A stretch of DNA of 52,094 nucleotides from an uncultured beta proteobacterium (GCA_903873485.1 CAIQOO010000167.1:1-52094); one strand, 5' to 3'; positions 27,196 to 36,549 are shown, counted from the first letter of the stretch. Notes: generated by a model from the sequence alone, not told the origin. A program made the numbers and translations.

Positions 27196-28752
27196 TCAAG
27201 GTTGGGCATTGTCGCTGACGGCCCATTGCAGCAAGGCATCAAGCGCCGGGCGCGCCGCCGGTGCATTGGCGTGGTTGACGATGGCCACCAGGCAGCGTCG
27301 CTTGCCACCGGCCACATGCACATAGCCGGCCACGGCCATCACATCACGCAGGCTGCCGGTTTTGAGGTGGGCGCTGCCCGGCGTGGCGCGACTGTGTCTG
27401 AGGGTGCCATCGACACCCGCAATCGGCAGCGACGACATCAGTTCGGCCATGTTGGGCGAAGCGTAGGCCACTTGCAGCAGCTTGAGCAGACCCCGCGCCG
27501 TGATGCGCGACTGGCGCGACAGGCCGGCGCCGTTGTCTATCAGCAGGGCATCTTGCGGGCTGATGCGCTGCTGCCACCAGCGTTGCACCACCTCGCGTGC
27601 CTGCTCCCGGCTGACCGGGGCCGCTGGTGCCGCCGAGGCCAGGCCGGCGTCGGTGCGCTGTGTTGGCAGCGCCAGGCTCAGGAAAAGCTGCTGCGCCATG
27701 ACGTTGTTGCTGAACTTGTTGATGTCACGCACCACCTCAAGCAGCGTCGGGCTGACTTGCTCGAAGCTGGCTGCTAGGGCCGGTGCGGCGCCGTAACGCA
27801 CCCGCCCGCGCAACTGCCCGCCGATGCTGCGCCACAGGGCTTCGAGGTGGCGGGCGTTGAAACTGGCCGGGTCGCTGTAGGCGATGGACCAGGTCTTTTC
27901 GCCGCAACTGGCCGGGTAACTGCCGGCTAGGCGCAGGTGCAGCGGATCGGTGAAATCAGCCATCAGTTGCGCGCGGTAATCGCCACACGGCTGATCTTGG
28001 GCTGCCGACAGGGGTACGCTGGCCGGCAGCCGCACCCCCGCCAGCGCCACGTCATAGCGCACCCGTGCCAGCCGGGCCGCCAGATCGGGCAGCAGCGTCA
28101 TGGTGACCGACTTGAAATTGAACAGCAAGGCATCCGGCGCCACGTTATAGGGCCGCAATGGCTCGCCGTCAAAGTCGCCCGGGTTGGACGGTGGCAGCGC
28201 AAACGCCTGCTGATCGAGCACGATGTCGCCGTCGATGCGGCGCAGCCCCAGGCCCTGCAGGCGCCGCAGCAGCAGCCACAGACGCTGTTGCACCAGCGTC
28301 GGGTCCCCCAGGCCCTGAATCACCAGATCGCCCTTGAGCACACCGGCACGCAAGCGGCCCGTCAGCCACACCGGGGTGCGCCAGGTGTAGGTCGGGCCGA
28401 GCAGGTCGAGCGCGGCATAGGTGGTGACCAGCTTCATGACAGAGGCCGGGTTCATCGCCGCATCCGGCTGGTGGCTAAGCTGCGGAGCCGACTGGCCATC
28501 CGCGTCAGCCAGCATGAAACTGACCGCGTCCAGCGGGATCTGCGCCTGCGCCAGCGCCGCCGTGACGCTGTCGGGCAGCGCCTGCGCCAGCGTGACCAGA
28601 CAAAAGCCACTGACAGCCGCCAGCACCGACAGGGCGCGTGCCAGATGCCCGGCGCTGGTCACCGGTTCAAGGCTGCTGAACCCAGACAAGCGGTTGGCAC
28701 GATCTTTTTTGTTAAAGCACACGGGATGACGACTCCTTTGCCCAAGGCCCAT
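27196..28752 (-). CDS. dacB: D-alanyl-D-alanine carboxypeptidase/endopeptidase PBP4, 518 aa
   Basis: Peptidase S13 enzyme trimming peptidoglycan peptides in the periplasm. The three active-site motifs are SVMK (Ser104-Lys107, in MNPASVMKLVTT), SNN (in KFSNNVMAQQLF) and KTG (in HLKTGSLRDVMAVAGY). A signal-like hydrophobic stretch (LARALSVLAAVSGFCLVTLAQA, about 37-58) is preceded by an unusually long polar N-terminus. The true start may therefore lie a little downstream of the annotated one. Confidence 0.94.
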   Translation of the reverse strand: MGLGQRSRHPVCFNKKDRANRLSGFSSLEPVTSAGHLARALSVLAAVSGFCLVTLAQALPDSVTAALAQAQIPLDAVSFMLADADGQSAPQLSHQPDAAMNPASVMKLVTTYAALDLLGPTYTWRTPVWLTGRLRAGVLKGDLVIQGLGDPTLVQQRLWLLLRRLQGLGLRRIDGDIVLDQQAFALPPSNPGDFDGEPLRPYNVAPDALLFNFKSVTMTLLPDLAARLARVRYDVALAGVRLPASVPLSAAQDQPCGDYRAQLMADFTDPLHLRLAGSYPASCGEKTWSIAYSDPASFNARHLEALWRSIGGQLRGRVRYGAAPALAASFEQVSPTLLEVVRDINKFSNNVMAQQLFLSLALPTQRTDAGLASAAPAAPVSREQAREVVQRWWQQRISPQDALLIDNGAGLSRQSRITARGLLKLLQVAYASPNMAELMSSLPIAGVDGTLRHSRATPGSAHLKTGSLRDVMAVAGYVHVAGGKRRCLVAIVNHANAPAARPALDALLQWAVSDNAQP

Positions 28753-28884
28753 ACATGCATGCTACCCGCAACACCGATCGGCATCCGGCCTCCGATTGCT
28801 GTGTCAAGCCCGCCCGGACCGTGCTTGTCCGTACAATTTGAGCAAGAGCCGCAAGGTTTGACTCATCAAAACATGGAGTAACTT

Positions 28885-30525
28885 ATGAATTCGCCATTGG
28901 CAAACGAATCCAACACGGTTGATGGCCTGCTTAAGCGGCTGGAGCAACTCAACGACGTGGGTGCCTCGCTGTCGCGCCAGCGCGACATCACCCGCTTGCT
29001 CGAACAGATTCTGCTGGCTGCCAAAACCCTGACCAATGCCGACGGCGGCACACTCTACCGCATGCTCGATGACGGGCGCACCCTGCGCTTCGAGATTCTG
29101 CGCACCGACTCGCTCCACATTGCCATGGGGGGTACCTCGGGCAAGGCGATTGATTTTCCGGACATCCCGCTGATCACCGAGTCCGGCTTGCCCAATGACA
29201 AGCTGGTGGCCGCGTATGCTGCGATTCATCGCATCACGGTCAATATCGAAGATGCCTACAGCAGCGCCGACGAGTTTGACTTCTCGGGCACCCGCGTGTT
29301 TGACGAACGTACCGGTTACCGGTCGCAGTCATTTCTGACGGTGCCGATGCGCAACCATGAAGGTGACGTGATTGGGGTACTGCAACTGATCAACGCCATC
29401 AAGCCAGGCACGCACGAGGTGCTGGCGTTTTCTTACCCCGACCAGCGGCTGGTTGAGTCGCTGGCATCGCAGGCGGCAATTGCGCTGAGCAACCGGCTGC
29501 TGATGACGCAGCTTGAAGAGCTGTTTGAAGCCTTCATCGGCCTGATCAATCTGGCGATTGACGAAAAGTCGCACTACACCGGCGGCCATTGCCAGCGGGT
29601 GCCGATGCTGACCATGATGCTCGCCGATGCGGTGGCCAACACCCAGGAAGGCCCGATGGCCGGTTTTCAGATGAATGAAGCCGACCGCTACGAACTCAAG
29701 ATCGCCGGGCTGCTGCACGACTGCGGCAAGATCACCACCCCGGTGCATGTGGTGGACAAGGCCACCAAGCTGCAAACCCTGTTTGACCGGATTGAACTGA
29801 TCGACACCCGTTTTGAGGTGCTCAAGCGGGATGCCGAAATTACCGCCTTGCGTGAACAACTGGCACTGCGCCCGCATGCCAACGCTCAGGCCGAGGCCGC
29901 CATTCGTGCCCATTCGGCGCAGGCGCAGGCGGCGCTCGATGCCGACCGCGAGTTCATCCGGCAGGCCAACATCGGCAGCGAAGGCATGAGCGATGCCGAC
30001 ATCATGCGGGTGCGGCGCATTGGCAGCCACTACCACTGGCGCAATGTCGATGGGGTGCAAACCGACTTTTTGTCGGCCAATGAAATGGACAACCTGTGCA
30101 TTTCCAAAGGCACGCTGACCACTGCCGAGCGCGAGATCATCAACCACCACATCGTCGCCACCATCAAGATGCTAGAGCGCCTGCCCTGGCCGAAACACCT
30201 GCAAAACGTGCCGGAATTTGCCGGTGGTCACCATGAACGCATGGACGGCAAGGGTTACCCCAAAGGTTTGTCACGCGAACAGATGTCGGTGCAGGCGCGC
30301 ATCATGGGCATAGCCGATGTTTTTGAGGCGCTGACCGCCTCGGACCGGCCCTACAAACCCAGCATGAAGCTGTCGCAGGCCCTGTCCATCATGAACCGGC
30401 TCAAGCAGATTGGCCACCTTGATCCGGACTTGTTTGATGTATTCATCAATTCCGGGGTGTACCGCCGCTACGGCGAGCAGTTTTTAAGCCCCGACCAGCT
30501 TGATGAGGTGCACCTGACAAGCTGA
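28885..30525 (+). CDS. GAF plus HD-GYP domain protein (c-di-GMP phosphodiesterase-like), 546 aa
   Basis: A GAF sensor domain (about 25-205, with NADGGTLYRM and FLTVPMRNHEGDVIGVLQLINA) is joined to an HD-GYP domain. The HD pair is in GLLHDCGKITTPVHVVDK. The signature is HHERMDGKGYPKGL, followed by IADVFEALTASDRPYKP. The domain carries an insertion of roughly 120 residues between the HD and GYP parts (helical, Ala/Gln-rich, about 305-420). A catalytically competent enzyme degrading cyclic di-GMP is likely. The start follows GGAG at a normal distance. Confidence 0.93.
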   Translation: MNSPLANESNTVDGLLKRLEQLNDVGASLSRQRDITRLLEQILLAAKTLTNADGGTLYRMLDDGRTLRFEILRTDSLHIAMGGTSGKAIDFPDIPLITESGLPNDKLVAAYAAIHRITVNIEDAYSSADEFDFSGTRVFDERTGYRSQSFLTVPMRNHEGDVIGVLQLINAIKPGTHEVLAFSYPDQRLVESLASQAAIALSNRLLMTQLEELFEAFIGLINLAIDEKSHYTGGHCQRVPMLTMMLADAVANTQEGPMAGFQMNEADRYELKIAGLLHDCGKITTPVHVVDKATKLQTLFDRIELIDTRFEVLKRDAEITALREQLALRPHANAQAEAAIRAHSAQAQAALDADREFIRQANIGSEGMSDADIMRVRRIGSHYHWRNVDGVQTDFLSANEMDNLCISKGTLTTAEREIINHHIVATIKMLERLPWPKHLQNVPEFAGGHHERMDGKGYPKGLSREQMSVQARIMGIADVFEALTASDRPYKPSMKLSQALSIMNRLKQIGHLDPDLFDVFINSGVYRRYGEQFLSPDQLDEVHLTS

Positions 30526-30610
30526 GGCTGGTGCGGGTGAGTCCACGGATAATCAAGCCATGTCCAACTCAACCACCGGTTCCATCGCCCGGCTGCCTGC
30601 CGCGCTTTAT

Positions 30611-30668
30611 GTTGCTATATTAAATATAGCTGTCAGCGCACTGTTCATAAGGGCTGGAGGCCGATTTG
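30611..30668 (+). repeat. Family C repeat (intergenic copy)
   Basis: TTGCTATATTAAATATAGCT, then GTCAGCGCA...ATAAGGGCTGGAGGCCGATTTG. A full-length forward copy lies between the HD-GYP gene and tsaB. The TATATTAAATATA part is a short palindrome. Confidence 0.8.
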
Positions 30669-30726
30669 ATGTATAAATTCCAGGCAACACCGGCAGCCCT
30701 GGCTACTCTTGGCACCGACTGCAAGC

Positions 30727-31458
30727 ATGAATCTGCTGGCCTTTGACACCAGTACCGAATGGATGTCGGTGGCGGTGCAGCGCGGCTGGCAGGCGCCGCC
30801 GTGGCACCACAGCGTGCCGGGTGGCGCGCTGACCTCGACGCAACTGATTCCCTGCATCTTGGCGCTGATGGCGCAGGCCGGCTTGTCTTTTGCGGCGCTC
30901 GACGCAATTGTGCTGGGTGCCGGTCCCGGCTCGTTTACCGGTTTGCGCACGGCCTGTGCCGTCGCCCAAGGCCTGGCTTTTGGTGCCAATGTTCCGGTGT
31001 TGCCGGTGAGCACCTTGCTGGCGGTGGCCGAAGAGGCGCGCCTGCAATGTGGCGGCGGTGACGGCTTTTGCGTCAGCGCCCTGCTGGATGCCCGCATGGA
31101 CGAGATCTATTTTCAGCGTTATCGGCTGGCCGCCGGTCGCTGGAGCGCCCGCACCGGCTGCCGCCTGATCAAGCCCGAGCACCTGAAGCCCGCAGATGGC
31201 GACGATGACGAGGCTGGCGGCACGGCGGTGCTGGCCGGCAATGTGTTTGACATCTATGGCGCGCGCCTGCCTGGCTGCGGGCAACAGCGCATCGCCGCGC
31301 TGCCGACCGCCCACGCGCTGTTGCGGCTGGCACCAAAGCTGCTTGCTGACGGCGCGGGCGTGCCGGCCGCCGCAGCCCTGCCGACCTATGTGCGCGACAA
31401 AGTGGCCCAAACCACGCTGGAGCGCTCGGCGCTGAAACTCGCCGGGGCACTGCGGTGA
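30727..31458 (+). CDS. tsaB: tRNA threonylcarbamoyladenosine complex protein TsaB
   Basis: Scaffold protein of the t6A complex (TsaB-TsaD-TsaE), an ASKHA-fold protein. The opening MNLLAFDTSTEWMSVAV and the block GAGPGSFTGLRTACAVAQGLAFG are diagnostic. The ATG at 30727 is chosen over a TTG 18 bases upstream. Its stop overlaps the rimI start, a pairing common in proteobacteria. Confidence 0.95.
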   Translation: MNLLAFDTSTEWMSVAVQRGWQAPPWHHSVPGGALTSTQLIPCILALMAQAGLSFAALDAIVLGAGPGSFTGLRTACAVAQGLAFGANVPVLPVSTLLAVAEEARLQCGGGDGFCVSALLDARMDEIYFQRYRLAAGRWSARTGCRLIKPEHLKPADGDDDEAGGTAVLAGNVFDIYGARLPGCGQQRIAALPTAHALLRLAPKLLADGAGVPAAAALPTYVRDKVAQTTLERSALKLAGALR

Positions 31459-31970
31459 GCCGGTTCGCCAGTCGTCTGTCCGCCACCGCTGGCACCCGAC
31501 ATGCCTTGTCGGCTGCCCCTGAAGCCCGCTTTGAGACAATGACCGAAGCGGCACTGGACGCAGTGATGGCGGTCGAACTTGGCGCTTACGCCCACCCTTG
31601 GGAGCGCTGCAACTTCAGCGACTGCCTGCGCAGCGGTTACCAGGCGCAAATGCTGCTGGCGGATGACACCCTGCTGGGCTATTTTGTCGCCATGAAAGGG
31701 GTTGATGAGGTGCATTTGCTCAACATCACGGTGGCGCCAGACTGGCAGGGCCAGGGCTGGGCACTGGTGATGCTTGATGCGCTGGCGCTGTGGGCGCGCG
31801 GGCAGGGTGCCGGCTGGCTGTGGCTGGAGGTGCGATCAAGCAACAGCCGGGCCATCCACGTTTATCAGTCGCAGGGTTTTCGCCAGGTTGGCCGACGCAA
31901 GCAGTATTACCCGGCCTTGCATGGCCATCGGGAAGACGCGCTGGTGATGAGTTGCCCGCTCAAAGCCTGA
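31455..31970 (+). CDS. rimI: Ribosomal protein S18-alanine N-acetyltransferase
   Basis: GNAT acetyltransferase that acetylates the N-terminal alanine of ribosomal protein S18. The acetyl-CoA loop is in NITVAPDWQGQGWALVMLDAL, with LEVRSSNSRAIHVYQSQGF following as in RimI. The GTG start at 31455 overlaps the tsaB stop. The first 25 residues look non-domain, so a later start is possible. The usual QxxGxG/A of RimI is QGQGWA here. Confidence 0.92.
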   Translation: MSRFASRLSATAGTRHALSAAPEARFETMTEAALDAVMAVELGAYAHPWERCNFSDCLRSGYQAQMLLADDTLLGYFVAMKGVDEVHLLNITVAPDWQGQGWALVMLDALALWARGQGAGWLWLEVRSSNSRAIHVYQSQGFRQVGRRKQYYPALHGHREDALVMSCPLKA

Positions 31971-31992
31971 TGGCTGCCGCGAGAATAGCCCG

Positions 31993-33042
31993 ATGAGCCT
32001 GCACCTCGACCAGCGCCAACGCGCCATGCTCGCCGAGATGGGCGTGTCGGTCTGGTGGCCGCATCAGCCAGCGCCAGTACCTGACCATGGCCCGGCGGCA
32101 GTGGTCGCTTCAGCACCCCATATTGCTATAAATAAAGAAGCTACTAGCGCAGGTACAGCAAGGGCTGGAGGCCTAAATGATGCCAATATGCCGGGATCTG
32201 GCCGCGCTGCGTTGGCCGCCGGTGCAGCCGCTTTGGCCGCGCCGGGCGGCAGCGCCAGCCCGGCCAGCGCGCCGGGCAGCACGCCGATGCCGGACCGCCA
32301 TGCGCGACCGGCTGTTCGTCCAGCGGCAACTGCCGTCGCTGCCGCTACCCGGCCCGCCATGCTGCTGGCGCTGCCAGACGGCATTGCCGACATGGACTGG
32401 CCGGCCTTGACCAGCGCAGTGGCCAATTGCCAGGCCTGCCGCATGGGCCTGGGCCGCCAGGCGCCGGTGCTGCGGGCACCGCCGGCCGGCCTGCGCTGCG
32501 ACTGGCTGGTGTTGGGCGAGCCGCCCGATGATGTGCAAGAGCGCGCTGGCCAGCCGTTTGTCGATGATGCCGGCAAGCTGCTTGACAACATGCTCAAGGC
32601 GGTGGGGGTGCAGCGCTGCAGCCGGGGCCACGATTCAGCCGGTGCCGCATCAACCCCGGCCGACGCGCCAGCAGCGCCACCGCCGACGTATGCCTACCTG
32701 AGCCTGGTGCTCAAGTGCCGCCCGGCCCGGCCAACCAGCCCCGACAGCGCCGCGCTGGCCGCCTGCGCCAATTATTTGCGGCGCGAAATTGCGCTGCTGC
32801 AACCCCGGGTAATCCTTGCCATGGGGCGTTTTGCCATGCAGGTGCTGCTCAGCCAGGACCACCCCGAAGGCCTGAAGCTGCCGCTGGGCAAGCTGCGCGG
32901 GCAGGTCTGGCATTACCAGGGGGTGCCGGTGGTGGTGACTTATCCGCCAGCGTATTTGCTGCGCACCGGCAGCGACAAGGCGCGCGCCTGGGCCGACCTG
33001 TGCCTGGCACTGGATGTGGTGCAGGCCGCAGTGGCCCGCTGA
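31993..33042 (+). CDS. Family 4-type uracil-DNA glycosylase with long N-terminus, 349 aa
   Basis: Removes uracil from DNA; the C-terminal 210 residues are the UDG domain. CQACRMGLGRQ and LVLKCRPAR carry Cys residues typical of the Fe-S cluster, and GEPPDDVQERAGQPFVDDAGKLLDNML is the active-site region. AMGRFAMQVLL and VVTYPPAYLLR match later motifs. The first 130 residues are Ala/Pro-rich and poorly conserved. Part of them (IAINKEATSAGTARAGGLND) is translated from a family C repeat at 32123-32180. An insertion around AGAASTPADAPAAPPP interrupts the domain. Confidence 0.87.
   Translation: MSLHLDQRQRAMLAEMGVSVWWPHQPAPVPDHGPAAVVASAPHIAINKEATSAGTARAGGLNDANMPGSGRAALAAGAAALAAPGGSASPASAPGSTPMPDRHARPAVRPAATAVAAATRPAMLLALPDGIADMDWPALTSAVANCQACRMGLGRQAPVLRAPPAGLRCDWLVLGEPPDDVQERAGQPFVDDAGKLLDNMLKAVGVQRCSRGHDSAGAASTPADAPAAPPPTYAYLSLVLKCRPARPTSPDSAALAACANYLRREIALLQPRVILAMGRFAMQVLLSQDHPEGLKLPLGKLRGQVWHYQGVPVVVTYPPAYLLRTGSDKARAWADLCLALDVVQAAVAR
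32123..32180 (+). repeat. Family C repeat in frame inside the UDG gene
   Basis: ATTGCTATAAATAAAGAAGC, then TACTAGCGCAGGTACAGC and AAGGGCTGGAGGCC. A full-length copy is translated in the disordered N-terminal part of the glycosylase. Confidence 0.8.
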
Positions 33043-33048
33043 GACCGG

Positions 33049-33201
33049 TCAGTTCTGGGGCAAGGCTGGCCGGGTTGCGGCGATGTCTTGGACCAGTGCC
33101 GCTGCACTCGTCTTGTTGATAGCAAAAAAGACCGGTGCCTGTTCCTTAAGCACAGCCCGCAAACCCAATGCCAGCGCGGTTTGCCAGACTTGTTCAACCA
33201 C
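33049..33201 (-). CDS. Possible small protein or gene remnant, 50 aa
   Basis: A frame on the minus strand, open from about 33258, reads as plausible protein from a GTG at 33201 (VVEQVWQTALALGLRAVLKE then QAPVFFAINKTSAAALVQDI). The sequence has normal helix-forming character, unlike the shadow frames. It may be the 3' remnant of a longer gene or a small ORF; I do not recognise it. Confidence 0.25.
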   Translation of the reverse strand: MVEQVWQTALALGLRAVLKEQAPVFFAINKTSAAALVQDIAATRPALPQN

Positions 33202-33255
33202 TTGCCCACAGGGTTGGGCACGCTTTGTGGGGACAACGGCAGCCGCTGGCCCAGC

Positions 33256-33786
33256 TCATCCGTACTGGCGAATGATTTGGTAGTGCTGGTTTCGGTTTCC
33301 TGTGGAGACGACCAGCGCGTAGCTGCGCGCCTGCCACACCACCGGCGCCGATGTGGCAGGCGCCGTGGCCGCGCCAGCATGCCGGGCGAGCGTGACATGG
33401 GGCAGATAAGGCCGGGTTTCGACCGCAAGGTCAAGCCCGTGCAGCGCGCGCCCAAGTTGCTCGTGCAACGACCGCAGGGGGGCAGGCACCTCACTGGCGC
33501 AGAGAACCGCCAATCCACCGGGCCAAAGGCGGGGTTGATCGAGCACCAGCTCGAACGGCTGCAATGGCACGCCAACACTGGCGGTTATGCCGGCCACCCG
33601 ATCTGCGTTGACATTGCCAATGAAATGCAGGGTGATGTGCCAATCTTCGGTCATGCAGCGCGCACACGACGATGGCCAGTTCCATTGGCTGGCATGGGCG
33701 ACAAGTTGCTGCTCAACGCCATCATCAGGCCAGAGCGCCAGAAAAAGGCGCCGGGTTCCGTTGACGCAGGGCTGGGCAGAATTCAT
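33256..33786 (-). CDS. thpR: RNA 2',3'-cyclic phosphodiesterase (2H family)
   Basis: 2H phosphoesterase (LigT/ThpR) opening 2',3'-cyclic phosphates at RNA ends. Its two HxT motifs are HITLHFIG and HVTLARH, and the opening RRLFLALWPDD is typical. The ATG at 33786 is preferred; the upstream TTG at 33840 would add 18 non-family residues. It is convergent with the uracil glycosylase gene. Confidence 0.9.
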   Translation of the reverse strand: MNSAQPCVNGTRRLFLALWPDDGVEQQLVAHASQWNWPSSCARCMTEDWHITLHFIGNVNADRVAGITASVGVPLQPFELVLDQPRLWPGGLAVLCASEVPAPLRSLHEQLGRALHGLDLAVETRPYLPHVTLARHAGAATAPATSAPVVWQARSYALVVSTGNRNQHYQIIRQYG

Positions 33787-33847
33787 TGACAGCTTTGATC
33801 CTGTCAAGGGCGATGAAACGGACGGTGCCTTGCAGGACAAGCGCAGA

Positions 33848-33895
33848 TAGCTATGTTTTTGATAATAGCTACTGGCGCAAGTGCCGGCTGATCGG
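33848..33895 (+). repeat. Partial family C repeat (intergenic)
   Basis: TAGCTATGTTTTTGATAATA, then GCTACTGGCGCAAGTGCCGG. The first half fits the repeat; the GGGCT-GAGGCC end is degraded. Confidence 0.5.
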
Positions 33896-33926
33896 GTCGC
33901 TGAGGTGGCTGGAAATCAGTTGGAGC

Positions 33927-34820
33927 TCAGGGCCGTTTTTTTTTCAGCAAGTCTTCCACGTTCCTGGCGGTATCCCAGTCGATTCGGTCGGAGTCAAGCA
34001 AGAATTTCACCAGCCGTTTGACGCTGACCCGGTGAACGGCGTTTTCTGGCCGCGAAAAGTAGCGGTTCAGGTCTTGCTCATCAAGCAGCCGCAACGAGCG
34101 CGGCGGGTCTTGTTGCTGGAAACTGTCTTGAACAAAAGCTTGCATGGCAGAGTAATGCTGCAAGATCAGCTTGTCGCTTAACCCGGCCTTGCGCAGACTC
34201 TTTTCAAATTCGGCCATGATCTTGCGGTTGCCGTCAACAACCGCACTGGCTGCCCCAAGCTGATCGGGTTCGAGCGAGGTGAGCAGTCCACCGGATTCGG
34301 TGGCACTTCGCAAGCTGTTGGTCAGGCTGCTGCGGATGCCGCTGCCAAAGTGTATTGCTGAAGCTTGCAGGAGTCCGTCGTAAATGATTTTTCCCTCCCA
34401 GGGCAGCAACACCGTTTCAACCAAAATTGGCGGGGCCATGGGGAGGATATCTTCAATCGGACTGACTAGGCCCAATACACCGTAGGCCCGATTTTGTTGC
34501 TCTGATTGCAGCAGAAAGATGCAGTGCTTTTTCAACTGGCGCATGATAAAAAACTTTCCCTGCACCCGGCGGTGCCAGCTTGCCACCAGGGCCAGGTCAG
34601 TTTGCGGGAGCCGGTCAGGATTGCTGGCAACAAAGTCTTGCAAGTAATTCGGCGATGCCCACAAGGCATTGCGCAGTTTCAGGGCATCCGGTGGATGGAC
34701 ACCGGCCACCCCCGGCGTTTTTGAAAAGTTGTCCAGCAGTTTTTCGTGCTCATTGACATACGCGAGCAGCAGCCACCAGATGCGGTAAAACCGTTCGACT
34801 TCAGCGGGTGAGATGTTCAT
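33927..34820 (-). CDS. Conserved-looking protein of unknown function, 297 aa
   Basis: A soluble protein without signal peptide or membrane segments. The N-terminal third is helical. The middle (WHRRVQGKFFIMRQLKKHCI to LVETVLLPWEGKIIYDGLL) looks like a conserved globular beta-rich domain, and the C-terminal part is helical and charged, ending DLLKKKRP. No catalytic motif can be named. It is bordered by repeat debris on both sides and is somewhat less GC-rich than the housekeeping genes. It may be accessory. Confidence 0.65.
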   Translation of the reverse strand: MNISPAEVERFYRIWWLLLAYVNEHEKLLDNFSKTPGVAGVHPPDALKLRNALWASPNYLQDFVASNPDRLPQTDLALVASWHRRVQGKFFIMRQLKKHCIFLLQSEQQNRAYGVLGLVSPIEDILPMAPPILVETVLLPWEGKIIYDGLLQASAIHFGSGIRSSLTNSLRSATESGGLLTSLEPDQLGAASAVVDGNRKIMAEFEKSLRKAGLSDKLILQHYSAMQAFVQDSFQQQDPPRSLRLLDEQDLNRYFSRPENAVHRVSVKRLVKFLLDSDRIDWDTARNVEDLLKKKRP

Positions 34821-34884
34821 AAAGATAAATGCCCAAGTTTGCAGGTCAGGGATGCCGGACGGTGCTGACAGCAGCGCCTCAGGT

Positions 34885-35045
34885 TCAAAGTCGGCTTGTC
34901 CACTTTACCCGATAACCGGCATGGATCGCCACCACTGCGGCGCTTTCAATAACGCGGCGCGTCATGCTGCCGGTGTGCCAATGTTCGGGCTGCCGCCCGG
35001 TGATCAGCACAAAGATGCTGGCGTGGCACGTCACGGTCTCCATGA
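34885..35045 (-). pseudogene. Remnant of a molybdopterin oxidoreductase C-terminal domain (fragment 2)
   Basis: The minus strand encodes FVLITGRQPEHWHTGSMTRR, which resembles the TGR-x-x-EHWHTG-MTRR block of formate dehydrogenase alpha and nitrate reductase large subunits. It then jumps to AVVAIHAGYRVKW and stops, so most of the C-terminal domain is missing. The upstream sequence in this frame shows no recognisable domain. Confidence 0.4.
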
Positions 35046-35286
35046 TGACCTGGTGCACCACCTTGACCGCGCTTGTCGGCAAGTGGATGTCGGCCAGGCG
35101 GCATTGGCCGGCAGTGGGCGGCATCGAGCGGCGGCAAGTGCCTGTTCCTGATGGCGGTGGCGGATGACAACGGGTGCGATGTTGCGGTGCAGCTCGCCAG
35201 CAAAATTGGCCCGTCCGCAGCCTGACGAGAACCGCGCCATCGGGTTGCATCAAGTAACGCTGCCCAAGCACATTTACAAGACAAAT

Positions 35287-35335
35287 CAGCCTCCAGCCCT
35301 TATCCATCAAGCGCAAGCAGCTATTAAATATGTAG
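35287..35335 (-). repeat. Family C repeat between the oxidoreductase remnants
   Basis: Plus strand CAGCCTCCAGCCCTTATCC, then ATCAAGCGCAAGCAGCTATT and AAATATG. A full-length reverse-orientation copy. Confidence 0.8.
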
Positions 35336-35346
35336 TGATACCAGGC

Positions 35347-35478
35347 TCAAGCCACCTTTGCCCGATAGCCGGCATTGACCGCCGCCATCCCGCCGCTTGC
35401 AATCGCCACGGCGCAGAACTTGAACTCGGGGATTTTGCCGACCGGGTCCAGCGCCGCATTGGTCATCAGGTTGGCGCC
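35347..35478 (-). pseudogene. Remnant of formate dehydrogenase alpha-type C-terminus (fragment 1)
   Basis: The minus strand reads ANLMTNAALDPVGKIPEFKF then CAVAIASGGMAAVNAGYRAK before a stop. ALDP-x-x-KIPEFK-x-CAV is the closing motif of molybdopterin-dependent formate dehydrogenase alpha subunits. No preceding part is present. Its last residues resemble those of fragment 2, although fragment 2 carries an internal motif that should come earlier, so these are two separate decayed copies. Confidence 0.55.
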
Positions 35479-35848
35479 ACTACAAGAGGGTTGACTGGGC
35501 GGGAAAAGTGGAGTTTTTGCGCTGATTCAGCCGGATGTTAGAGGCAATTCGGTACGTTTCGACGATCTTGATGTCGCGGTTAGGGTCGGAGCTATTGACG
35601 TTGATGGATGCGCCATTACTGTAACACGGCTTTTATTCGCTCAAATTGGTTGAAAATGCCTAATCGCGCCATTACAAAATCGCGTTTTATGCCAGTCAAG
35701 CTGTTGATTTCATTGGGGACTCGGGTGGTTTTTGTCAAATAACTGAGGAACCCGGGCGGCCAGGCGCAGAGGATGCCGGCATCGGTCCCAAGTGGCGGCA
35801 TCCATCCCCCTGGCAGGGCCATGCTGCGCTGCGGTAACATGCACTTTC
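35479..35848. other. Degraded intergenic stretch without a clear gene
   Basis: A short plus-strand frame (about 35494-35653) reads like protein (ALIQPDVRGNSVRFDDLD then VAVRVGAIDVDGCAITVTRL) but has no convincing start and is not recognised. The rest, to 35848, shows no feature I can support. Confidence 0.3.
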
Positions 35849-36549
35849 CAGCCTGTCCGGCACCCTGCACAGCAGCCTGATGACCAATAAGGGCTGCAAT
35901 CACACCACCCGATGAACGCTCCCACTCAAGCCAGCCATTTTCTGCCCAAGGCCAACAGCGCCGCCCAGGGGCGCCACGCATTCGCGAAATTCCCTACAAC
36001 TACACCTCATTTTCTGACCGGGAAATCGTTATCCGCCTGCTGGGCACTTCTGCCTGGGGCTGGCTTGACCGGCTGCGCGACGAGCGCCAGACGGGCCGCT
36101 CAGCGCGCATGTTGTACGAGGTGCTGGGCGATATCTGGGTAGTGCAGCACAACCCCTATTTGCAGGATGACCTGCTGCACAACCCGAAGCGCCGGGTGCT
36201 GCTGGTCGAAGCCTTGCAACACCGTCTGCGCGAGATTCAAAAGCGCCGCACGCCAGAGACAGACCCCGAGCGCGATGCCCTGGTCGGCCAGTTGCTGCAA
36301 GCTGCCGGCCAGGCAGTCAGGCTTTTGATGCAGCATTTGTTGAAACTGCCATGCTGCGTCGCAAGGCACAGCGCCTGCTGGCCAAACTGACAGCCAAGGA
36401 CAACATCAAGTTTGATGGTTTGAGCCGCGCAAGCCATGTCACCGATGCCACCGACTGGCGGGTCGAATACCCGTTTGTGGTGCTGACCCCGGATACCGAA
36501 GCCGAGCTGGCCGGTCTAGTCCGGGGCTGCATTGAACTGGGCCTGACCA

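Noticed and set aside
35616-35981. Minus-strand open frame over the start of the dehydrogenase pseudogene
   Set aside because: It is duplicated at 39904-40116 only because the underlying DNA is duplicated; it has no start context or domain.
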